A DNA stretch of 64,000 nt from contig NZ_CP122312.1 of NCBI RefSeq assembly GCF_029814175.1, forward strand, positions 1,922,001 to 1,986,000. The letters run 5' to 3'. The position numbers and the translations under genes were made by a program. This stretch comes from Halospeciosus flavus. Its GTDB lineage: Archaea; Halobacteriota; Halobacteria; Halobacteriales; Halobacteriaceae. Positions 16,999-26,620 of the stretch are shown here, in pieces. Below the pieces are notes generated by a model that did no database searches, had not been told where the DNA came from, and saw only the letters and a list, made by a program, of their open reading frames with translations. Numbering within the stretch: the first letter of the stretch is position 1; every line of letters starts with the position of its first letter.

Positions 16999-17517
16999 CT
17001 ACTCCTCGTAGTACGCCACGAAGAACGGCCCGAGCGCGCCGGCCAGGGCCTGTCGGAGCGCGGACTCCCGGTCGATAATCCCGTCCGTGAGGACGCCCGC
17101 CGCACCCTGGTTCTCCGCGACGCCCGAGGTGTCGAGGACGTCGTCCATCACGGGCCCGAGTTCCTCGCCGGCCTCGACGCGGTCGGCGATGTCGTCGGGG
17201 AGGCGGATACGGGGACCGGAACCGACCTCGGTGCGGTCCCCGTCCGTCGCGGCCGCCCACATGATGAGGAAGAGACCGTCGGCGCCGTCGACGTGGGCGA
17301 CGCCGCCCTCCAACCCGACGCCGAGGTGGTAGTCGCCCGCGTCGAGTGCGTTGTGCGCGCGGTTTCGGGCGCCTTGGACGGTCTCCTCCTCGCCGAAGGG
17401 TTGCTCGGAGACGCCCGACGGGACCGGTTCGGCCTCGACGAGCGCGCCCCGTCCTTCGAGCGCCGACTCGGTGGCGTCGCGTTTCACCGGGTTACCGCTG
17501 CCGACGGCGACGTACAT
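16999..17517 (-). CDS. Inosine/xanthosine triphosphatase (YjjX/DUF84 family)
   Basis: Hydrolyses non-canonical purine nucleotides such as ITP and XTP, cleaning the nucleotide pool. 172 residues with the family start MYVAVGSGNPVKRDATESAL, then PFGEEETVQGARNRA and the LGVGLEGGV strand bearing the acidic metal site. Length equals the family's 165-180. The ATG at 17517 is used because the fold begins there; 20 upstream residues are basic and unlike the family. Convergent with the aglD-like gene. Confidence 0.87.
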   Translation of the reverse strand: MYVAVGSGNPVKRDATESALEGRGALVEAEPVPSGVSEQPFGEEETVQGARNRAHNALDAGDYHLGVGLEGGVAHVDGADGLFLIMWAAATDGDRTEVGSGPRIRLPDDIADRVEAGEELGPVMDDVLDTSGVAENQGAAGVLTDGIIDRESALRQALAGALGPFFVAYYEE

Positions 17518-17612
17518 ACCCGTGGGTGGCACCCGCCGGCCTTTGAGTCGTCCGGTCGTAGACGGCGACCGTGGCACGCCAGACCCTCACTCACTCGAGC
17601 ACATCTCGGAAT

Positions 17613-17636
17613 CGTTAAGTGCGTTTTGCACTAACG
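17613..17636 (+). promoter_or_regulatory. Hairpin in the tfb promoter region
   Basis: CGTTAAGTGC (17613-17622) faces GCACTAACG (17628-17636) with a 5-base loop and one bulged A. It lies 45-68 bases before the tfb ATG, so it could overlap the promoter or sit at the start of a leader. AT-richer than its flanks. Confidence 0.4.
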
Positions 17637-17680
17637 AAGTCTTCACGCGATTACGGGACTTCTCCCGGGGAAATCCATCA

Positions 17681-18649
17681 ATGGCAGACACCACCATGCG
17701 CGCACGACGACGAGAGGCAGAGAGAGAAGAAGAAGAAACGCAGGAGACCGAGACGAACGACTGCCCCGAGTGTGGCGGTCTCGTCATCCAGGACGAGGAA
17801 CACGGCGAGACGGTCTGTGCCGACTGTGGTCTCGTCGTCGAGGAGGACGGCATCGACCGCGGGCCGGAGTGGCGCGCGTTCGACTCGAAAGAGAAAGACG
17901 AGAAGAGCCGCGTCGGCGCGCCCACGACGAACACGATGCACGACAAGGGGCTGTCGACGAACATCGACTGGCGCGACCAGGACGCCTACGGCAACTCGCT
18001 CTCCTCGAACCAGCGCCAGAAGATGCAGCGCCTCCGCAAGTGGAACGAGCGCTTCCGCACCCGCGACGCCAAGGAGCGCAACCTGAAGCAGGCGCTCGGT
18101 GAGATCGACCGGATGGCCTCCGCACTCGGTCTGCCGGACAACGTCCGGGAGACGGCCTCCGTCATCTACCGCCGCGCGCTCGAAGACGACCTCCTGCCGG
18201 GCCGCTCCATCGAGGGCGTCTCCACCTCCTGTGTCTACGCCGCCGCCCGCCAGGCGGGCGTCCCGCGCTCGCTCGACGAGATCGCGGACGTCTCCCGCGT
18301 CGAGAAGTCCGAGATCGCCCGGACGTACCGCTACGTCGTCCGCGAACTCGGCCTCGAAGTACGCCCCGCGGACCCCGAGAGCTACGTTCCGCGCTTCGCC
18401 TCCGACCTCGGTCTCTCCGACGAGTCCGAGCACCGCGCCCGCGAACTCCTCCAGACCGCGAAGGACCAGGGCGTCCACTCCGGGAAGTCCCCCGTCGGTC
18501 TCGCCGCCGCAGCCGTCTACGCCGCCGCGCTCCTCACCAACGAGAAGACGACGCAGGCGAAGGTGAGCGAGGTCGCGGACATCTCCGAAGTCACTATCCG
18601 CAACCGCTACCACGAACTCCTCGAAGCCGAGGGCGCCATCCCGGCCTGA
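17681..18649 (+). CDS. tfb: Transcription initiation factor TFB
   Basis: Recruits RNA polymerase to TBP-bound promoters. 322 residues: a basic/acidic start, an N-terminal zinc ribbon (CPECGGLVIQ ... CADCGLVV, about residues 27-49), the B-finger/linker (WRAFDSKEKDEKSRVGAPTT), then two cyclin-like repeats (about 125-215 and 220-315), the second ending KVSEVADISEVTIRNRYHEL. The length is that of a complete TFB. Haloarchaea encode several; which one this is cannot be told here. ATG at 17681 chosen; a second in-frame ATG lies five codons on. Confidence 0.96.
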   Translation: MADTTMRARRREAEREEEETQETETNDCPECGGLVIQDEEHGETVCADCGLVVEEDGIDRGPEWRAFDSKEKDEKSRVGAPTTNTMHDKGLSTNIDWRDQDAYGNSLSSNQRQKMQRLRKWNERFRTRDAKERNLKQALGEIDRMASALGLPDNVRETASVIYRRALEDDLLPGRSIEGVSTSCVYAAARQAGVPRSLDEIADVSRVEKSEIARTYRYVVRELGLEVRPADPESYVPRFASDLGLSDESEHRARELLQTAKDQGVHSGKSPVGLAAAAVYAAALLTNEKTTQAKVSEVADISEVTIRNRYHELLEAEGAIPA

Positions 18650-18766
18650 GAGAGCGAGTCGACCGAATCCGGCGAGCGTACACGGTGCCGTCACGCATTT
18701 CCTGACGGCGTTCTTTTCGTTTCGACCGAGTACGGCGAGTGACGACCACGTCCCACGTCACCAACC

Positions 18767-19597
18767 ATGAACGACCGCGAAACCGACGCTGACCCGGACA
18801 CAGGCGGGTCGCCGGTCGAACACGTCCTCTCACAGGAGGAGGTCCTCGCGGCCCAACTCGAACTCGGCCTCGACGAACTCCGCCGGCCCCTCGACGGTCT
18901 CTTCCTCTCGGGGGTGTCGGCGGGATTGGACATCGGGTTCGGTCCGCTGTTCATGGCCGCGCTCTACACCGCCGCGACCGGAGTGTGGTCGGAACCGACG
19001 CTCGACTCGAGTCTCGGTATCCTCTACTCGGTCGGTTTCGTCTTCGTCGTCCTCGGGCGGGCGAGTCTGTTCACCGAGCACACGTCGCTGGCGGTGCTCC
19101 CAGTCCTCGACGGCCGCGCGGACCTGCGCCAACTCCTCCGGTTGTGGGGTATCGTCTACCTCGGGAACGTCATCGGCGGCGCGTTCTTCGCCGTCGCGAT
19201 GGTCTACACTGCCCCCGCCTACGGCATCGTCGACCCCTCGGCGTTCGCCCACGTCGCACGACCGCTCGTCGCCCACCCGCCGGTGGTCACCTTCTTCGCG
19301 GCGGTGCTCGCGGGGTGGCTGATGGGCCTGCTCTCGTGGCTCGTCACCGCCGTCCGCGAGACGTCCACGCAACTCGCCGTCGTCGTCCTCGTCACGACGG
19401 TCATCGGCTTCGCACACCTGCCACACTCCGTCGCCGGGAACGTCGAGGTGCTCGCGGGGGCGCTGGTCACACCGGCCATCACGCTCGGCGACTACGTCCG
19501 GTTCCTGCTCATCGCCGTCGCCGGGAACGCCGTCGGTGGGTCGGTGTTCGTCGCGCTCCTGAAGTACGGCTACGTCGTCCGGGGACTCGACCGCTGA
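18767..19597 (+). CDS. Formate/nitrite transporter family channel
   Basis: 276 residues: an acidic soluble N-terminus of about 45, then six membrane helices, including the FNT region LGRASLFTEHTSLAVLPVL and the later helix with GNVEVLAGALVTPAITLGDY. FNT proteins are pentameric channels for small monovalent anions such as formate, nitrite or hydrosulfide. No neighbouring nitrite or formate enzyme is present, so the ion is unknown. It resembles YfdC-like members more than FocA. Confidence 0.83.
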   Translation: MNDRETDADPDTGGSPVEHVLSQEEVLAAQLELGLDELRRPLDGLFLSGVSAGLDIGFGPLFMAALYTAATGVWSEPTLDSSLGILYSVGFVFVVLGRASLFTEHTSLAVLPVLDGRADLRQLLRLWGIVYLGNVIGGAFFAVAMVYTAPAYGIVDPSAFAHVARPLVAHPPVVTFFAAVLAGWLMGLLSWLVTAVRETSTQLAVVVLVTTVIGFAHLPHSVAGNVEVLAGALVTPAITLGDYVRFLLIAVAGNAVGGSVFVALLKYGYVVRGLDR

Positions 19598-19658
19598 GGT
19601 GGTCGACGGTGTCCGGAAACCCCGAACACTATAGCGACGGCCGACCCATCCTCCGCGC

Positions 19659-20363
19659 ATGGCGCTCTCCTTCGACGACTTCACGCTCTGTGCCGCGACG
19701 GCGGACCTGACCGACGAACCCGACGCCCGTGCGGACGCCGACGCCGTCGAGTACCGACTCGACCTCGCGGCCGCCTCGGGGGCGGACCCGCTCGCCGAAC
19801 TCGACGCCTACGACGGCGACCTCCCGCTCCTCGTGACGAACCGCGTCGATTGGGAGGGGGGCGAGGCCGACGACGACGCGGCCCGTCTCGACGCCCTGGA
19901 GACGGCCGTCGAACACGACGCCGTCGAAGCGGTCGACCTCGAACTCCGGGCGTTCCTCGGCGAGGGCGACCACGAACCCGAGCGCGTGGCCGAACACGCC
20001 CGCGCGAACGACGCGAGCGTCGTCGTCTCGGTCCACGACTTCGAGGGGACGCCGCTCCGACAGGACATGCGCGGCCTCCTCGGGAACGCACTGGAGTACG
20101 GCGACGTCGGGAAACTCGCCGTGACCGCCGCGGACCGGACCGACGCCCTCGACCTCCTGACCGTCACCCACGAGTACGCGCTCGAAGACGAACCCGTCGC
20201 GACGATGGCGATGGGCGAAGCGGGGAGTCACACCCGCGCGGTCGCGCCCGTCTACGGTTCGAAGATCGGCTACGCGCCGGTCTCCCCCGAAGAAGCCACC
20301 GCACCCGGCCAGTACGACCTCGCGACGCTCCGGTCGCTAGTCGAGGAACTGCGCGGAGAGTAG
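19659..20363 (+). CDS. aroD: 3-dehydroquinate dehydratase, type I
   Basis: Converts 3-dehydroquinate to 3-dehydroshikimate via a Schiff base. 234 residues of TIM barrel; the catalytic His lies in VVSVHDFEGTP (about residue 126) and the Schiff-base Lys in DVGKLAVTA (about residue 150). Ends with the usual SKIGYAPVSPEEATAPGQYD loop. A tatag element lies about 30 bases upstream of the ATG. It belongs functionally with ADHS and DHQ synthase II 4-5 kb downstream. Confidence 0.93.
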   Translation: MALSFDDFTLCAATADLTDEPDARADADAVEYRLDLAAASGADPLAELDAYDGDLPLLVTNRVDWEGGEADDDAARLDALETAVEHDAVEAVDLELRAFLGEGDHEPERVAEHARANDASVVVSVHDFEGTPLRQDMRGLLGNALEYGDVGKLAVTAADRTDALDLLTVTHEYALEDEPVATMAMGEAGSHTRAVAPVYGSKIGYAPVSPEEATAPGQYDLATLRSLVEELRGE

Positions 20364-20394
20364 ACGAAGAAAGCGACGGCGTCGGCGACTCCAG

Positions 20395-20493
20395 TTAGTT
20401 CTGCGTTCGCTCCCGCTCGCGGCCTCGGCCCCGTTCCAGTTCCGACCAGCGCTCACGGACCAGCCGTTCTCGGTCGAGGTAGCCAGGCTCCAT
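20395..20493 (-). CDS. Candidate 32-residue basic/acidic micro-protein
   Basis: A short frame reading MEPGYLDRERLVRERWSELE followed by a run of Arg/Gly/Glu and ending RTQN. The mixed-charge composition with helical potential and the isolated position between aroD and the MGMT-like gene make it a plausible small gene, but there is no strong promoter element or recognised family, and codon use alone cannot prove so short a frame. Confidence 0.35.
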   Translation of the reverse strand: MEPGYLDRERLVRERWSELERGRGRERERTQN

Positions 20494-20560
20494 ATCTCCG
20501 ACTACGGGCCGGAGTGTGTTAACTCTGACCACATTCAAGAAGAGAGACAGGTAGGCCGAT

Positions 20561-21019
20561 TCAGAGTCCTTCGACGTTGCGGAGTTTCTGCTCGACTTCG
20601 GGCGGTGCGGCGCTGGGGCCGTCGCGCACGCGGTGGTCGGGGACGACGATGGGGACCGGGTTCTCCGCGAGCGCCTCGCGGACGGTCATGTCGTCTTCCT
20701 CGTCCTCGGGGTCGAGACCGGGCGTCATCCGCGCGAGTTGCTCGACGGTCACCTGCTCGCCGTAGGGGATGTCGCGGGCGGCTTCGAGGACGTCCCGTTT
20801 CTCGCCCGAGAGCGTCAGCCCCACGTCGACGTCGTCGAAGTCGTCTTCGACGCCTTCGAGGTACGCGAGGAGTCGGTCGAGGAGTTCGTGTTCCTCCTCG
20901 GCGTCCTCGTCGGGTGTCGACGGGAACGAGACGCTGATGAGCTTCTCGCCCGCGACGCCGATTTGCACGTAGCGCCCCAGGTACGACGACTCCGCCGCGT
21001 AGATACCGGCCGCGTCCAT
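20561..21019 (-). CDS. MGMT-family protein lacking the acceptor cysteine
   Basis: 152 residues. The C-terminal DNA-binding half matches O6-alkylguanine alkyltransferases: IPYGEQVTVEQLARMTPG, then ALAENPVPIVVPDHRV. Where active enzymes have PCHRV, here the acceptor is Asp128 (PDHR). It is therefore an alkyltransferase-like protein that can at most bind damaged DNA and flag it for repair. The N-terminal 80 residues form the small ribonuclease-like domain. The ATG at 21019 begins the fold. It is transcribed away from trpC; both promoters share the 21020-21177 gap. Confidence 0.8.
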   Translation of the reverse strand: MDAAGIYAAESSYLGRYVQIGVAGEKLISVSFPSTPDEDAEEEHELLDRLLAYLEGVEDDFDDVDVGLTLSGEKRDVLEAARDIPYGEQVTVEQLARMTPGLDPEDEEDDMTVREALAENPVPIVVPDHRVRDGPSAAPPEVEQKLRNVEGL

Positions 21020-21147
21020 GCGTGGAGGTTGCGCGGTTGCGGACTTGAACCTTCGCCTCCCCCGACGGCCGGCGGATTGCCGGCGCGCCCGCCCTTTATA
21101 CGTGGGAGCGACGTTATAAGGAGACGAACCCCGATGGCGCAAAGACT

Positions 21148-21175
21148 TTGTACAGATGAGTGCATTATCGTACAA
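21148..21175 (+). promoter_or_regulatory. Inverted repeat ahead of trpC
   Basis: TTGTAC (21148-21153) and GTACAA (21170-21175) are inverted around 16 bases and end 2 bases before the trpC ATG. A TATA-like gttataagg at 21113-21121 would start transcription near 21140, placing the repeat in the short leader or over the start site. A trp regulator could bind here. Pattern evidence only. Confidence 0.45.
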
Positions 21176-21177
21176 CG

Positions 21178-22016
21178 ATGAACGAGAGTGAGCAACTCGC
21201 GCCCGCCGTCCGCTCCATCCTGGAGACGGCGAGGGAGCGCGGTGGCGGGGGCGAACGCGTCTCCGTCGACCCGCGTTCGCTCACCGACGCGTTCGCGGCC
21301 GCCGAGGCCGACGGCCGGATACCGGTCGTCGCGGAGGTGAAGCCCACCAGTCCCACGACCGAGGGGACGCGGCGGGCCGACCCCGTTCGACTCGCCGAGG
21401 CGATGGTCGACGGCGGGGCGGCGGCGCTGTCGGTACTGACCGAACCCGAGCACTTCGGCGGGTCCCCGGAGACGCTCCGGCGCGTCCGCGCGGCCGTGGA
21501 CGTCCCGGTGCTCCGCAAGGACTTCCTCCTCCGGGAGGCGCAACTCGACACGGTCGAGGCGGACGTGGTCTTGCTGATCGCCCGCTTCCTCGGCGACGAC
21601 CTCGAACCCATGCTGGAGGCGGCCCGCGAGCGCGGCTTCCAGGTGCTCGTCGAGGTCCACACCGTCGAGGAGTTGGAGCGCGCCCTCGACGCCGGCGCGG
21701 ACGTCGTCGGCGTGAACAACCGCGACCTCGCGAAACTGGAGGTCGACCTCGAAACCTTCGAGAGGGTCGCCCCCCACGCTCCGGACGACGTGACGCTCCT
21801 CGCGGAGAGCGGCGTCTCCTCGCCGGCGGACGCCCGACGGATGCGCGAGGCCGGGGCCGACGCCCTGCTAGTCGGTTCTGCGATTATGGCGGGTGCCGAG
21901 CCGGAACCACGTTCCGATGGACGAGCGAGCGACGAACGAAGTGAGCCGCGAGCCGACGAAGACGACACGGACGCCTACGAGACGGTCCGCGAGAACACAC
22001 GAGAACTTGTGAACGC

Positions 22017-22020
<4 letters not shown>
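21178..22020 (+). CDS. trpC: Indole-3-glycerol phosphate synthase
   Basis: Closes CdRP to indole-3-glycerol phosphate, fourth step of tryptophan synthesis. 280 residues of TIM barrel: [10 protein letters not shown] (catalytic Lys), [22 protein letters not shown] and LAESGVSS. After the last barrel strand (LVGSAIMAG) about 30 residues of charged low-complexity sequence ([20 protein letters not shown]) precede the normal ending [11 protein letters not shown]; the underlying DNA resembles the GAGCGAAGCGAG repeats found between genes. The ATG at 21178 is preferred over a GTG at 21160. The stop overlaps the trpB start (ATGA). Confidence 0.95.
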
Positions 22021-23233
<1,213 letters not shown>

Positions 23234-23237
<4 letters not shown>

Positions 23238-24067
23238 CCCGCGAAGACCTCGAAGCCGCCTTCGAAGGCGAACCCGCCCTCGTGGCCTACGTCGCGGCCG
23301 GCGACCCGTCCATCGAGGACACGAAGGAGTACGTGAAGGCACTCGTCCGCGGCGGCGCCGACGTCGTGGAACTCGGCCTGCCCTTCTCCGAACCCATCGC
23401 GGAAGGCCCCACGATTCAGGCGGCCGTCCGACGCTCGCTCGGCGCGGGCATGACCGTCGAGAAGTACCTCGACCTCGTCCGCGACCTCCGCGAGGAGGAC
23501 GTCGACGTCCCCATCGTCTGCATGACGTACTACAACCTCATCTACCAGTACGGTGAGGAGGGACCGGACGACTTCGTCGAGGCCGCCGCCGACGCCGGCG
23601 TCGACGGCTTCGTCGTCCCGGACCTCCCGGTCGACGAGAGCGGGCCGATGCACGACGCCTGCGAGGCCAACGACCTCGCGCTCGTCTCGATGGTCGCGCC
23701 GACCACCACCGAGGAACGCCTCGACCGGATGCTGGAGCAGGCCTCCGGTTTCGTCTACGTGCAGGCGCGTCTCGGCACGACCGGCGCGCAGGCCGACGTC
23801 TCCGAGCAGACCCACGAGGGCCTCGAACGCGTCGGCGAGACCGACGTCCCGAAGGCCGTCGGCTTCGGCATCGCCTCGGGCGAGCAGGCCAAGGAGGTCG
23901 TCGAGGGCGGCGCCGACGGCGTCATCGTCGGCAGCGCCTTCATCGACATCATCGAGGAGGGCGTCGAGTCCGACGAGGACGTCGACGTGGCGGCACGTCT
24001 CGAATCGAAGGCCCGCGAACTCAAGGAGGGTGCCGTCGAGGGTATGCCGCGACCGGAACGAACATAA
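23234..24067 (+). CDS. trpA: Tryptophan synthase alpha chain
   Basis: Cleaves indole-3-glycerol phosphate to indole and glyceraldehyde 3-phosphate and channels indole to TrpB. 277 residues of TIM barrel with [18 protein letters not shown] (catalytic Glu; the usual Asp-Pro of FSDP is Glu-Pro here), VPDLPVDE, the ARLGTTGAQ loop and phosphate-binding GFGIASGEQ. The GTG start overlaps the trpB stop, so the start is well fixed. Last gene of the coupled trpCBA set; 26 bp separate it from ADHS. Confidence 0.96.
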
Positions 24068-24093
24068 CCATCAGTTTGCTACTCTCTCACACC

Positions 24094-24894
24094 ATGAACA
24101 CCGGGAAATCCGCACGACTCGAACGTATCGGGACAGATGGGAAGTTCGTCACCGTTCCGATGGACCACGGTATCACACTCGGCCCAGTGAAGGGGCTTCG
24201 CGACATCGAATCGACCATCGACGCCGTCACGCGCGGCGGCGCCGACGCCGTCCTGACGCAGAAGGGCGTCGCCGACCGCGTCCACGGCAACAAGAACGAC
24301 AAGGGGTACATCGTCCACCTCAACGGGTCGACGGTCATCGGCCCCGACGAGAACGACAAACGCCTCACCGGCAGCGTCGAGGACGCCGTGAAGGTCGGCG
24401 CGGACGCCGTCTCCTTCCACATGAACGTCGGGTCCGAGCACGAACCCGACCAGATGACCCAACTCGCGGAGATCTGCTCGGACGCCGAGGACCTCGGGAT
24501 TCCGGTCCTCGCGATGGCCTACGCCCGCGGCGAGGGCATCGACGAGCACGACGCCGAGAGCCTCGGCCACGCGGTCCGCCTCGCCGAGGAACTCGGCGCG
24601 GACGTCGTGAAGACGGCCTACTCCGGCGACGCCGAGAGCTTCGAGTACGTCACTGGCTCGACCAGCCTCCCGGTCATCATCGCCGGCGGCAGTCCGTCGG
24701 GCGACCTCCAGACGCTGAAGGACGTCCGCGGCGTCGTCGACGCGGGCGGCGCCGGCGTCTCGATGGGCCGCTCTATCTTCCAGCACGACGACCCCGAGGC
24801 GATGGCGCGCGCCGTCGCCGCCGTGGTCCACGAGGACGCGAGCGCCGAGGAGGCACTCGAAATCGCGGGTCTCGCCGAAGGCGTCGAAGCCTAA
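24094..24894 (+). CDS. 2-amino-3,7-dideoxy-D-threo-hept-6-ulosonate synthase (ADHS)
   Basis: First enzyme of the archaeal route to 3-dehydroquinate: joins 6-deoxy-5-ketofructose 1-phosphate with aspartate semialdehyde. 266 residues of class I aldolase barrel (MJ0400 type): VPMDHGITLGP, the Schiff-base Lys in ADVVKTAYSGD and VIIAGGSPSGD. The ATG at 24094 is 26 bases after trpA, so it may be read from the trp operon. DHQ synthase II follows 82 bases later. Confidence 0.93.
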   Translation: MNTGKSARLERIGTDGKFVTVPMDHGITLGPVKGLRDIESTIDAVTRGGADAVLTQKGVADRVHGNKNDKGYIVHLNGSTVIGPDENDKRLTGSVEDAVKVGADAVSFHMNVGSEHEPDQMTQLAEICSDAEDLGIPVLAMAYARGEGIDEHDAESLGHAVRLAEELGADVVKTAYSGDAESFEYVTGSTSLPVIIAGGSPSGDLQTLKDVRGVVDAGGAGVSMGRSIFQHDDPEAMARAVAAVVHEDASAEEALEIAGLAEGVEA

Positions 24895-24976
24895 CTCTCA
24901 CTCATCTCACCGTTCCGTCGCGAACGCTGTACCCTTCGGCAGGTTCAAGGCCGTCGCATCGAGAAAAAAGAGTATA

Positions 24977-26143
24977 ATGGCACGCGAAGTCTGGCTCAAG
25001 GCCGACGACACCGTCGGCGACTGGGAGACGCGAAAGCGTCGCATCACGGCCGGCCTGGAGGCCGGCGTCGACTGGGTTCTCGTCGACGAGACGGACGTCG
25101 GTCGCGTCCGTGACCTCGGACAGGTCAACGTCGCCGCATTCAGTAGCGACGACGTCGACGTCATCGGCGAAGCCGAAACCGAACAGGCCGAACCCGACAC
25201 GTACGTCGTCGGGAAAGACGGTGAGGGCGACGGCACGGTCGACCTCCCGAACGACTTCTCCGGGTCGGCGGACCTCACCACCCTCCGCCGCGACGAGGAC
25301 ACGCAGGGTGCCTACGTCCGCATCCTCGGCAAGGAGTACGAGGAGTTCGCCGAGGCCGCCGCGAAGGACGCCGAGTACACCATCGTCGTCGGCGAGGACT
25401 GGCAGATCATCCCGCTCGAGAACCTCATCGCGCGCATCGGCGACGAGACGACGCTCGTCGCGGGCGTCACGACTGCCGAGGAGGCCGACACCGCCTTCGA
25501 GACGCTCGACATCGGCGCCGACGCCGTCCTGCTCGACACCGACGACCCCGACGAGATTCGACGCACCTGCAACGTCCGCGACCAGGCCGAACGGGAGACC
25601 CTCGACCTGGAGTGGGCCGAAATCGTCTCCGTCGAGGAGGCGGGGAGCGCCGACCGCGTCTGCGTCGACACGGGCACGCTGATGGACGACGACGAGGGGA
25701 TGCTCGTCGGTTCGATGTCCCGCGGACTGTTCTTCGTCTACGCCGAGACGGCCGAGTCGCCGTACGTCGCCTCCCGGCCGTTCCGCGTGAACGCCGGCGC
25801 CGTCCACGCCTACGTTCGCACGCCCGACGGCACCACGAAGTACCTCGCGGAACTGGAGTCCGGCGACGAGGTGCAGGTCGTCGACACCGACGGCCACACC
25901 CGCGAGGCCGTCGTCGGCCGGGCGAAGATCGAGCGCCGTCCGATGTTCACCGTCACCGCCGAGACCGAGGATGGCGACCGCATCCAGACGCTCCTCCAGA
26001 ACGCCGAGACCATCAAGGTCCCCACGAAGGAGGGACGCACCGCCGTCACCGACCTCGAAGCCGGTGACGAGGTACGCGTCTACACGCAGGAAGGTGGCCG
26101 TCACTTCGGCGAGTCCGTCGAAGAGCGGATCATCGAAAAGTAG
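24977..26143 (+). CDS. 3-dehydroquinate synthase II
   Basis: Oxidatively deaminates and cyclises the ADHS product to 3-dehydroquinate using NAD (MJ1249 type). 388 residues, starting MAREVWLKADDTVGDWETRK and carrying IIPLENLIARIG, SMSRGLFFVYAETAESPYVASRPFRVN (quoted as two joined stretches: SMSRGLFFVYAE, SPYVASRPFRVN) and GAVHAYVRTPDGTTKYLAEL. A TATA-like aaaaaagagtataatgg (24964-24980) runs straight into the ATG, so the transcript would need to start upstream or be shared with ADHS. With AroD it delivers shikimate-pathway precursors. Confidence 0.93.
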   Translation: MAREVWLKADDTVGDWETRKRRITAGLEAGVDWVLVDETDVGRVRDLGQVNVAAFSSDDVDVIGEAETEQAEPDTYVVGKDGEGDGTVDLPNDFSGSADLTTLRRDEDTQGAYVRILGKEYEEFAEAAAKDAEYTIVVGEDWQIIPLENLIARIGDETTLVAGVTTAEEADTAFETLDIGADAVLLDTDDPDEIRRTCNVRDQAERETLDLEWAEIVSVEEAGSADRVCVDTGTLMDDDEGMLVGSMSRGLFFVYAETAESPYVASRPFRVNAGAVHAYVRTPDGTTKYLAELESGDEVQVVDTDGHTREAVVGRAKIERRPMFTVTAETEDGDRIQTLLQNAETIKVPTKEGRTAVTDLEAGDEVRVYTQEGGRHFGESVEERIIEK

Positions 26144-26161
26144 CGCTGCGCGAACTCGTTT

Positions 26162-26605
26162 TCAGGAACGGTCGGGGTCGTAGCGCTCGTCGCCGGGTTC
26201 GACCCACTCCAGTTCCGTCGTACACCACGGACAGAAGTCGAGGTCGCGGTCGAGTTCCTTCCCACAGGCCGGGCAGGTCGCCTCCTCGTCCGCGCCCGGA
26301 CCGGGACCTGCGGCCGCCGGGCCGCGCGAGCGGACCGCGACGAGGTAGGCGTCGACGACGTTCGTGAGGCGGACGGCGAGCAGGCCGAGCGTCGTCTCGA
26401 TGGGGTAGTCGATCTGGAGCATCGCGCCGACGCCGCCCTGGCGGAACGCCTCGAAGGCCGCGTCGGGGACCAACACCGCAGCCGTCAGCATCGCGAGGGC
26501 GAACCACGCAATCGCCCGGACCCACTTTCGGAGGTAGAGGTGACCGACACCGGGGTAGAGGAACGACAGCACGGCCGCGACGAGACCACGACGGTCGAGT
26601 GACAC
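26162..26605 (-). CDS. Membrane protein with C-terminal zinc ribbon (DUF7575-like)
   Basis: 147 residues. The N-terminal 50 include a glycine-containing hydrophobic pair of the TM2/DUF5683 style (FLYPGVGHLYLRKWVRAIAW), then an amphipathic stretch, an Ala/Pro/Gly linker and a zinc ribbon CPACGKELDRDLDFCPWC (about residues 111-128). Function unknown; haloarchaeal proteins of this build are grouped as DUF7575 (from memory). It converges with DHQ synthase II and follows the CPBP protease by 15 bases, so the two are probably co-transcribed. Confidence 0.75.
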   Translation of the reverse strand: MSLDRRGLVAAVLSFLYPGVGHLYLRKWVRAIAWFALAMLTAAVLVPDAAFEAFRQGGVGAMLQIDYPIETTLGLLAVRLTNVVDAYLVAVRSRGPAAAGPGPGADEEATCPACGKELDRDLDFCPWCTTELEWVEPGDERYDPDRS

Positions 26606-26620
26606 GCGTCAACGTTGGAG

